In this document: positions 1-6,101 of the stretch, piece by piece
How the letters are laid out: every line of letters begins with the position of its first letter
Position numbering within the stretch: the first letter of the stretch is position 1
Source of the DNA: Candidatus Omnitrophota bacterium
GTDB taxonomy: Bacteria > Verrucomicrobiota > Verrucomicrobiia > Limisphaerales > UBA1319
Assembly (NCBI GenBank): GCA_023473405.1
Contig: JAMCZD010000398.1
Location: 1-11,053, forward strand
Length of the DNA: 11,053 nt
Reading direction: 5' to 3'
Translations under genes and position numbers: made by a program
The notes under the pieces: model-generated
Database searches by the model: none
What the model was told of the DNA's origin: nothing
What the model saw: the letters and a program-made list of their open reading frames with translations, nothing else

Positions 1-1778
1 CGGTGCTGGTTTTCATCCCTGTTCTTACCCTGTCCGGTTTGGCGGGGCGGCTATTTGCGCCGCTGGGCATTGCCTATATCCTGGCGGTGATGGCGTCGTT
101 GATTGTGGCTCTCACTGTGACGCCGGCTCTATCGCTCCTGCTCCTCGGACGCCAGGACCTCCGGCAGTATGAACCGCCGGTTGTCCGGTGGTCGAAGGCG
201 GTTTACGCGAAAATCCTGCCGCGGGTGGCACGGCATCCCGGGTGGGCGGCGGGAGGGGTGCTGTTGCTTCTCGGCATCGGGTTGGCGTCGCTGCCTTTTC
301 TGCACGGCGAATTTCTGCCGAAACTGCAGGAGGGGGATTTCATCGTGCACATGTCGGCGATGCCGGGCACTTCACTCGAAGAATCCCTGCGGTTGGGACG
401 CCAGGTGACTCGAACGCTCTTTACCATACCGTCGGTGCGGGTGGTTTCCCAGAAAACCGGACGTGCCAATGAGGGATCATCGACGCGCGGGACGCACCAG
501 AGTGAGATCGACGCGAGCCTTGGCCCGGAGAAGGGCCGACCGGCCCGGTTTTCGCCGGCCGAGGTTCGCAAGGTCCTGGCGTCGTTCCCAGGTCTGAGCT
601 TCTCCATCAAGACGTTTCTGAGCGAGCGGATCGAGGAGACGCTCTCCGGCTATACGGCCTCGGTGGTTGTTAACCTGTTCGGCAGCGACCTGGCTGTCCT
701 GGACCGAAAGGGCCGCGAGATTTCCCGCCTGCTCAAGGGCATACCCGGCAGCGCGGATGTCAAGCTTCAATCAGTCAGCGGGACACCCCAGATGATGATT
801 CGCCTGCGCAAGGACGATCTTAACCTGTGGGGATTCGATCCACTCGAGGTGCTCGATGCCGTCCACGCGGCTTATCAAGGCAGTGTTGTCGGGCAGGTTT
901 ATGAGCGAAACCAGGTCTTCGATGTGGCGGTCCTGCTCGCCCCCAACGACCGCAAGAGCGTCGCCGCTATCGGCAACGTCCCCGTGCGCAGCGCCGACGG
1001 CGTGTATGTCCGCCTTCAGGACCTGGCTGACATTTATCAGACGTCCGGCCGTTACGATATTCTGCACGATGGGACAAGGCGGGTTCAGGCGGTTACCTGC
1101 GACGTTACCGGGCGTGACATGGACTCCTTTATCGCGGAGGCAAAGAAAGCGATTGGGGAGCGGGTGTCGCTGCCGGCAGGGACCTATGTCGAGTTTACCG
1201 GCACGGCTGAGGCGGCTGCCCGGAGCCGGCAGGATTTGCTTGTCCATTCGCTGCTGGCGGGTTTGGGGATTGTGATTCTGTTATTCATCCGGGTCAGGAA
1301 TTATCGGAATGTGCTGCTGTTATTGCTGAACCTGCCGTTTGCGTTGACGGGAGGCATACTCGCCACGTTCATAACGGGAGGCGTGCTTTCATTGGGATCG
1401 CTGGTCGGCTTCGTGACCGTGTTTGGCATCACCCTGCGCACGTCGATCATGCTGTTCTCACACAACGAACACCTGGTATCGGTCGAGGGCCTTGCCTGGG
1501 GACCGGAAACGGCCTGGCGCGCCGCTTCTGAACGGCTGGCACCGATCCTGATGACTGCGCTCGTCACCGCTTTTGGCCTGCTCCCGCTTGCCCTGGGCAG
1601 TCACGCCGCCGGGCGTGAAATTGAGGGCCCAATGGCTGTCGTTATCCTCGGAGGCCTGGTGACTTCGACCGCAATCAATTTGCTGGTGCTCCCGCCTCTG
1701 ACGGTGCGTTATGGGTGGTTTGGAAGACCTGATTCAGACGAAGACGCCGCCGAGGTTGACCAGCCGATGAGCCCATGA
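1..1778 (+). CDS. RND heavy-metal/multidrug efflux pump, CusA/CzcA type (5' partial)
   Basis: C-terminal 592 or so residues of an inner-membrane RND transporter, which uses proton influx to drive export through a periplasmic adaptor and an outer-membrane channel. The frame is open from the first base, so the true start lies upstream; a full-length family member is about 1,000-1,050 residues. Numbering from base 3, the segment begins in the last helices of the first membrane half (about residues 1-50). A helix follows at 78-99, then the large periplasmic porter/docking loop (about 105-410), which contains MPGTSLEES. The last helices lie at about 415-430, 437-457, 463-485, 511-532 and 543-566. 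The end, REIEGPMAVVILGGLVTST, is typical of the HME (CusA/CzcA) branch. The proton-relay residues of the first half are not in the window. Family is secure; the exported substrate (metal ion or organic compound) cannot be told from this part. The stop overlaps the start of the porin gene. Confidence 0.93.
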   Translation, partial: VLVFIPVLTLSGLAGRLFAPLGIAYILAVMASLIVALTVTPALSLLLLGRQDLRQYEPPVVRWSKAVYAKILPRVARHPGWAAGGVLLLLGIGLASLPFLHGEFLPKLQEGDFIVHMSAMPGTSLEESLRLGRQVTRTLFTIPSVRVVSQKTGRANEGSSTRGTHQSEIDASLGPEKGRPARFSPAEVRKVLASFPGLSFSIKTFLSERIEETLSGYTASVVVNLFGSDLAVLDRKGREISRLLKGIPGSADVKLQSVSGTPQMMIRLRKDDLNLWGFDPLEVLDAVHAAYQGSVVGQVYERNQVFDVAVLLAPNDRKSVAAIGNVPVRSADGVYVRLQDLADIYQTSGRYDILHDGTRRVQAVTCDVTGRDMDSFIAEAKKAIGERVSLPAGTYVEFTGTAEAAARSRQDLLVHSLLAGLGIVILLFIRVRNYRNVLLLLLNLPFALTGGILATFITGGVLSLGSLVGFVTVFGITLRTSIMLFSHNEHLVSVEGLAWGPETAWRAASERLAPILMTALVTAFGLLPLALGSHAAGREIEGPMAVVILGGLVTSTAINLLVLPPLTVRYGWFGRPDSDEDAAEVDQPMSP

Positions 1779-3067
1779 ATTGTCGCCGAAGGACAAGTTT
1801 GACGGGCCGGGCTGCGCGCGCCGCCGCGGCCTTGCTGGTAATCGCCATGATAACCGAGGCAAAGTCCACGGACCCGCATGGCGGCACTCCCGCGCTGACA
1901 GGCGCGCCGCTGCCGGGTCTGCTGGATAGCCCGGCCTTTGCCGCCAAAGCAACCGGCGATTGGTGGGGCGCTCGCCAGCAATTGAAACAGGCCGGAGTCA
2001 GTTTCGATTCCAGTCTCATTCTCGAAGGCTTCAAGAACTTTCAGGGCGGGCTGGGGAATCCGGACCTTATCGGAGCCTCGACCTTTGACCTGAACCTCGA
2101 ACTTGACACGGAGAGGTTGATCCAATGGCCGGGTGGGATGTTTTATGCCGACCTCGAAGACCACGCGGGGCAGGATCCATCGACTGATTTGGTGGGTGAC
2201 CTGCAAGTTTTCGACAAGCAAAACGCCCCGCGTTACCTCCAGTTATTCGAGTTGTGGTATCAGCAGAAGCTTTTGGATGACAAGTTGCGGCTCAAGTTCG
2301 GCAAGGTGGATGCCAACTCCGAGTTCAGCGTTATCGACAACGGCTTGCCATTCCTCAATAGCTCGACCCAGGTCAGCCCGACTGTCTTCGTGTTCCCAAC
2401 CACTCCCGATCCAATGCCGGCTTTGAATGTGTTTCTCACGCCCAACAAGTCTTATTACGCCAGCCTCGGCGCTTTTTATGCCAATCGTTCAGTCGGGTTT
2501 GGCAACTTCATCGGCCATCCTCAGGATGCGCAGTCGAGTGCGTCCGGGATGTTTTTTATTGGCGAGACCGGGTTGCGATGGCAGAAGGCGCCGTTGCTTG
2601 AGCACGAAGGCAACCTGCGGCTTGGAAGCTGGGGGCATACCGGCACGTTTACCAGGCTCGACGGCTCGTCCCAGCAAGGTGTCTATGGGTATTACGCGAT
2701 TCTCGATCAAACCTTGTGGCAGCCTGACGGCGCAACAGAGCATGGCCGCGGGGTGCGGACCTTCCTCGAATACGGACGTACTCAATCAACTGTAAACCCG
2801 ACCGACGAGCACTTCGGCTGGGGCGTTACGTGGACCGGTCTATTTCCCGGGCGCTCTGCTGACATCGCCGGTTTCAGCCCGCAATATGCCCATGTCAGCC
2901 CGCCGGCGGGACTGCCGCACTCGTTCGAGTTGGCCCTGGAAGGTTTCTACAGGTTGCAGCTTACGCCATGGGCGACGCTGATGCCCGATCTGCAATACAT
3001 CATTCATCCCGGCGGCCAATACCCCAATGCGCTGGTCGGCACTATCCGGCTCACCGTCCATTTTTGA
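1775..3067 (+). CDS. OprB-family carbohydrate-selective outer-membrane porin
   Basis: A 430-residue protein predicted to form an outer-membrane beta-barrel of the OprB family, which passes sugars and other small solutes. Visible signs: a basic N-terminus followed by a hydrophobic stretch (about residues 13-27, AAAALLVIAMI), consistent with a signal peptide; the family opening GDWWGARQQLKQAGVSFD at about 61-78; alternating polar/apolar strands throughout; the near-terminal DLQYIIHPGG, close to the family's DLQYIxNPGG; and a C-terminal phenylalanine (TVHF), the usual signal for barrel assembly. The ATG at 1775 shares ATGA with the pump stop. No strong Shine-Dalgarno is seen close to it, which fits coupling. 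A later in-frame ATG (about 1847) would remove the signal peptide and is less likely. Solute specificity is unknown; the operon position suggests a tie to the pump, but the sequence does not prove this. Confidence 0.92.
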   Translation: MNCRRRTSLTGRAARAAAALLVIAMITEAKSTDPHGGTPALTGAPLPGLLDSPAFAAKATGDWWGARQQLKQAGVSFDSSLILEGFKNFQGGLGNPDLIGASTFDLNLELDTERLIQWPGGMFYADLEDHAGQDPSTDLVGDLQVFDKQNAPRYLQLFELWYQQKLLDDKLRLKFGKVDANSEFSVIDNGLPFLNSSTQVSPTVFVFPTTPDPMPALNVFLTPNKSYYASLGAFYANRSVGFGNFIGHPQDAQSSASGMFFIGETGLRWQKAPLLEHEGNLRLGSWGHTGTFTRLDGSSQQGVYGYYAILDQTLWQPDGATEHGRGVRTFLEYGRTQSTVNPTDEHFGWGVTWTGLFPGRSADIAGFSPQYAHVSPPAGLPHSFELALEGFYRLQLTPWATLMPDLQYIIHPGGQYPNALVGTIRLTVHF

Positions 3068-3118
3068 TGTGAAACAGAACTTGGCTGTAACCTGAACTTG
3101 GGGCATGTTACCGCCGGT

Positions 3119-3430
3119 ATGGAAACATATGCCAACCTGATTCTCTGGGCTTACGTCATCTTACTCTTGTTGGGCGGGCTGATTGGGTTCTTTAAGGCCA
3201 AAAGCAAGATCTCACTCGTAGTATCGGCCCTGTTCGCGGCATTGCTTGCGCTGGCGGCGATACCGGAGGTGCTGCAGCCCGCCTTCGCGCGCAACATGGC
3301 AAATATAATCATGGCGATTTTGCTGGTCATATTCGCCGTCCGCCTGAGCCAAACGAAGAAATTCATGCCCAGTGGGCTGATGCTGATCGTTACCATCGTT
3401 GTGCTTATCGCGAGGAATATCGGCGCTTGA
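3119..3430 (+). CDS. TMEM14/UPF0136-family small membrane protein
   Basis: A 103-residue integral membrane protein with four hydrophobic segments at about residues 7-25, 31-48, 60-76 and 85-100. It resembles the TMEM14 (UPF0136) family: GGLIGFFKAKSKISL in the first loop and KKFMPSGLML before the last helix match the family's GG-IG-KAGS and KFMPAGLM patterns. Bacterial members have no settled function; mitochondrial relatives have been linked to haem precursor transport, which should not be carried over here. The ATG at 3119 is preferred over a TTG at 3098 because the extra seven residues are not part of the family pattern. It starts 51 bases after the porin stop and may be the last gene of the pump-porin operon. 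No recognisable ribosome binding site was seen. Confidence 0.8.
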   Translation: METYANLILWAYVILLLLGGLIGFFKAKSKISLVVSALFAALLALAAIPEVLQPAFARNMANIIMAILLVIFAVRLSQTKKFMPSGLMLIVTIVVLIARNIGA

Positions 3431-3481
3431 GGCGGGGATTTCTTGGGCTGGCGGACCAAGCCGGTGGTCGACATCGCAGGC

Positions 3482-3531
3482 GTGGCTATACAGGTTTCCT
3501 AACCTGCTGTGTCGCCGATTTCCAAATCGGC
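3482..3531 (+). repeat. REP-like two-hairpin element, plus-strand copy
   Basis: A 50-base unit: head GTGGC (3482-3486), TATA, hairpin 1 CAGGTT-TCCT-AACCTG (3491-3506), a shared link ending CTGTGTCGC (to 3515), and hairpin 2 GCCGATTT-CC-AAATCGGC (3514-3531). Both stems pair perfectly. It is the inverted partner of the element at 3557-3602. There is no T-run after the stems, so it is not a typical intrinsic terminator. Confidence 0.85.
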
Positions 3532-3556
3532 AGAGCGTTGAGCGGCGCGACTCGAT

Positions 3557-3602
3557 GCGGGTTGGAAACCCGCGACACAGCAGACAAGGAAGTCTGTGCT
3601 AC
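3557..3602 (-). repeat. REP-like two-hairpin element, minus-strand copy
   Basis: Read on the minus strand this is head GTAGC (3602-3598), A, hairpin 1 CAGAC-TTCCTT-GTCTG (3596-3581), link CTGTGTCGC, and hairpin 2 GCGGGTT-TCC-AACCCGC (3573-3557). Layout and link match the plus-strand copy at 3482-3531, and stem differences are compensatory (see findings). The outer CTGCTGTGTCGC at 3504-3515 and its complement at 3572-3583 are a perfect 12-base inverted repeat. A 25-base spacer (3532-3556) with no visible signal separates the two copies. Confidence 0.85.
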
Positions 3603-3661
3603 GAAACGCGCCGGTTTCCTATCCGTTTGACACCGTTCACGTCGCGAAATATGCTCGCGAA

Positions 3662-4645
3662 ATGAACCGAGTCGAAAAGCATTTCTCCTTGCTCGATGCC
3701 CTGTTAAAAGGCAGCCTCCGGTCGAATCGGCTCATCCTGTCCGCCTTGGTCGCTCTGGCTGTTTTCGGTTTCACGATGGGCTCACTCAACGGGGCGGTTT
3801 GGGACCCGGCTGCAGCCGGCTATACCGGTCGGCGGGGCGTTACGCTTTACGTATCCAAGCGAGGCGACAACTCTGACGGCAGCAGTTGGGGGAAGGCATT
3901 TCATTCCATCCAGGCCGCCTTGCTCGCCGTGCCGGACGACAAAGGCGGGCACCGTATCGTGGTGCGTCCGGACACCTACGTCGAAGCGAATCTGTATCCC
4001 GACTACGCGGGCGCAAAAGGTGCCTACAACCTCTTGATCGGTGACTCGACCGGCACCCTGGGTTCGGGGGCGACAGGGAGGATTGTTATCGATTCCGGCG
4101 ACCCGGCGAAAGGGTTCAAGAGTCATGACCACTGGCAGACCATTCGCGCGATTGCGCCTCCTTCCGACCATGGCGGTTCACGCTCCTCACGCCTTACCTG
4201 GGACCGGTGGATACTTCGAAATCTCTACGCCGCGGGCGGCGATGCGGGCTTGTTCTGGGACGTTGGCGGCGATAGTGGACAGGAGTTCACGGTGATTGTC
4301 GAGGACTGTGTGGGGATCGGACGCGCCTATGGCGGCGGGTTCGGCTGCCCGGATATTCGCGAGACGGAGCCAATTGTCTTCCGCCGGTGCTACCTGATGT
4401 GTCTGGATTGGGGGGCAGGGGCGGGCGCGTTAGGCGTGGGGTCGTGCCACCGTTCGATGCCGGATTACCCGGATGCCATTTGCGATGACTGCACCTTTGT
4501 CAGCGCCGACAACGCGGTGCGCGTTCTAAGAAACGGGCGCGCGGAACACGCGGATCAAGTTCAAGGATTGCCGGCTGATCGTGCTGAACTTCTCACCGCC
4601 TCACGGCCAGTGTTCGACGGGCATCATTTGCAGCGACTCGCCTGA
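3662..4645 (+). CDS. Secreted beta-helix-like two-unit protein, N-terminal part (frameshifted)
   Basis: The first piece of what appears to be one ~791-residue secreted protein. From the ATG at 3662 it has a basic N-region and a hydrophobic stretch (LILSALVALAVFGFTMGSL, about residues 25-43), consistent with a signal peptide or N-terminal anchor. Unit A of the repeat follows, starting DPAAAGYTGRRGVTLYVSK. The pattern YVSKxGDNSDGSSWxKAFxxI-AAL, then GGHRIxxRPDTYVEANLYP, resembles N-termini of secreted right-handed beta-helix (pectate-lyase-like) proteins; no enzyme activity can be assigned. The frame is correct to about 4536-4544, after which the reading is out of register with unit B, so the last ~34 residues to the stop at 4645 are spurious. 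The GTG at 3596 sits inside a palindromic repeat and was rejected as start. A clear Shine-Dalgarno is lacking before 3662. Confidence 0.7.
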   Translation: MNRVEKHFSLLDALLKGSLRSNRLILSALVALAVFGFTMGSLNGAVWDPAAAGYTGRRGVTLYVSKRGDNSDGSSWGKAFHSIQAALLAVPDDKGGHRIVVRPDTYVEANLYPDYAGAKGAYNLLIGDSTGTLGSGATGRIVIDSGDPAKGFKSHDHWQTIRAIAPPSDHGGSRSSRLTWDRWILRNLYAAGGDAGLFWDVGGDSGQEFTVIVEDCVGIGRAYGGGFGCPDIRETEPIVFRRCYLMCLDWGAGAGALGVGSCHRSMPDYPDAICDDCTFVSADNAVRVLRNGRAEHADQVQGLPADRAELLTASRPVFDGHHLQRLA

Positions 4646-5996
4646 GGCTCAATTGGGCTTCCTGCATGTCGATTTGGAGAACTCGACCCTTCTAGGTTGC
4701 CGGCTGTTCGGAACGGGAAGTGCCGGTCCGGACCGGATCACCTACAGCACCAAAGGCACGGTCCGCGCCTATGTCCAATACCGGCAACCGGTTCCCGAAG
4801 GATTCCAACGACTTGGGCTGTTGCCTGTGGATGTCCTGAGCAAACTCGCGATTCCCGGTAATGAAAGCCCAAGGCATAACCGGATTGGTGAACCGAGTCG
4901 GGACACCCTGGCCCCGGTCCCATACGATCCCTCGACGCCCGGCTATACGGGACGGAGAGGCGTCACGTTTTATGTGTCCAAGTTGGGTGATAATTCCGAC
5001 GGCAGCAGTTGGCAAAAAGCATTTCACACTATCAACGCCGCCTTGCTCGCCGTGCCTGACTCGCAGGGCGGACACCGCATCCTCATCCGCCCGGATACCT
5101 ATGTCGAGGCAAACCTCTATCCCGCTTTTAAGGGCGCCAAGGGCGCATACAATCTCCTCATGAGCGATTTCGACGGCAGTCTGGGCTCCGGAGCCAAAGG
5201 CTGGGTCGTGATCGACGGCGGTTGCCCCGGCGTGGCAGTTCGCGCCACTGTTCCCTGGGGAACGGGAAATGGATTCGAGATCGTTAAGTCCACCGAGCCT
5301 GAATCGGGTCTGAAGTCGTGCGATTGGTGGGCGGTGTTTCGGAGCGACAACCAGTTTTCGGGCGTTGCCTGGGACCGGTGGGTCGTCCGAAGATTGTACG
5401 TTACCGGGTCTGAAGGGGGCATTGGTTGGGACATTGGCAATGGGATGAAAGGTGTCGAATTTTCGGCTGTGGTCGAGGACTCCGTGGGGATCGGGCGGTT
5501 CGCCGGAGCCTACGTGGCGGCTCACACACCGCGGAAGGATGAACCGGTCCTGTTCCGCCACTCCTACTTTATGAACCTGGACCGCTGGGTGGACGACGGC
5601 GCCGTCTATATCCGAAGCGAAAGCCGCGACTCGATGCCCGATTGGCCGCACGCCGTCTTCGAGGATTGCACCATAGTTGGCCCCGCTTGCGCCCTGCGGA
5701 TGAATGGCGTGAACGGCGAGTGTTACAACCGGGTGAAGTTCAAGGATTGCCGCCTGATCGCGCTCAATTTTTCCCAGCCGCGTCTTGCGCATCCCTATGG
5801 AATTGCCGTCCTACGCTGCGATCTCGCGGCTGACAAGCTCCACCTGGATTTCGAGGACTGCAAGTTGATGGGTTATACTCTCGGAATGCCGGGCACCTTC
5901 GTCACCAAAGGCAAGGTCCAGGCCTACGTCCAGTTCGAGCAAACACTCCCCAATGGCTTTGAGCGCCTGGGGCTTTGGCCGGTCGAGTGGTTCGAT
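3803..5996 (+). repeat. Tandem intragenic duplication: unit A 3803-4840, unit B 4926-5996
   Basis: Two homologous units of about 346 and 357 codons. Conserved anchors in the same order are GYTGRRGVT, GDNSDGSSW, GGHRI, RPDTYVEANLYP, KGAYNLL, WDRW, VEDxVGIGR, SMPD, KFKDCRLI, TKGxVxAYVQ and ERLGL/QRLGL-PV. Unit A lacks about 20 residues that unit B has near 5230-5300 (the segment between IDGG and GLKS). The DNA differs mostly at silent third positions inside conserved blocks, so the duplication is old and both units were kept under protein-level selection. Confidence 0.9.
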
Positions 5997-6035
5997 TGCA
6001 TCGCTCCGCCCAGTATCCCACGGTCTGGGGAGTAA
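4581..6035 (+). CDS. Secreted beta-helix-like two-unit protein, C-terminal part (continues the 3662 gene after a frameshift)
   Basis: This frame is open from 4530. Its first ~85 residues (to about 4840) are not a new N-terminus but the missing end of unit A: IKFKDCRLIVLNF and TKGTVRAYVQYRQPVPEGF correspond to VKFKDCRLIALNF and TKGKVQAYVQFEQTLPNGF at the end of unit B. A linker (about 4841-4925) leads into unit B (4926-5996), which opens DPSTPGYTGRRGVTFYVSK. The GTG at 4581 has no ribosome binding site, lies inside a conserved domain and gives no signal peptide, so independent translation is unlikely. Short recurring (F/V)xDC and VVEDSVG motifs fit beta-helix coils. The function is unknown; secretion and possible polysaccharide binding or cleavage are inferences from fold resemblance and neighbours. 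Confidence 0.65.
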   Translation: MLNFSPPHGQCSTGIICSDSPEAQLGFLHVDLENSTLLGCRLFGTGSAGPDRITYSTKGTVRAYVQYRQPVPEGFQRLGLLPVDVLSKLAIPGNESPRHNRIGEPSRDTLAPVPYDPSTPGYTGRRGVTFYVSKLGDNSDGSSWQKAFHTINAALLAVPDSQGGHRILIRPDTYVEANLYPAFKGAKGAYNLLMSDFDGSLGSGAKGWVVIDGGCPGVAVRATVPWGTGNGFEIVKSTEPESGLKSCDWWAVFRSDNQFSGVAWDRWVVRRLYVTGSEGGIGWDIGNGMKGVEFSAVVEDSVGIGRFAGAYVAAHTPRKDEPVLFRHSYFMNLDRWVDDGAVYIRSESRDSMPDWPHAVFEDCTIVGPACALRMNGVNGECYNRVKFKDCRLIALNFSQPRLAHPYGIAVLRCDLAADKLHLDFEDCKLMGYTLGMPGTFVTKGKVQAYVQFEQTLPNGFERLGLWPVEWFDCIAPPSIPRSGE

Positions 6036-6088
6036 CCGTAACAACCCGGTGGCTTCGAGACCGTCTCGATCCGAATCGTTTAAACTTT

Positions 6089-6095
6089 AAGAGGA
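6089..6095 (+). promoter_or_regulatory. Strong Shine-Dalgarno for the six-hairpin gene
   Basis: AAGAGGA lies six bases before the ATG at 6102. It is the clearest ribosome binding site in the window and fixes the start of the following gene. The surrounding AT-rich stretch (about 6078-6100) could also hold a promoter, but no convincing -35/-10 pair was found. Confidence 0.75.
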
Positions 6096-6101
6096 ACTAT
6101 C

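Noticed and set aside
3596..3661. GTG at 3596 as start of the beta-helix gene
   Set aside because: It sits inside the GTAGC-headed repeat and would place 22 unlikely residues before a good signal peptide that starts at the ATG at 3662.
4530..4545. Programmed ribosomal frameshift joining the two beta-helix frames
   Set aside because: No classic slippery heptamer; a +1 (or -2) shift would be needed, and the GC-dinucleotide loss explains the register exactly. Not fully excluded.
4692..5792. Antisense open frame (366 codons) opposite the beta-helix gene
   Set aside because: It lies against a plus-strand frame with clear homology to the upstream unit; the antisense translation has no recognisable motif.
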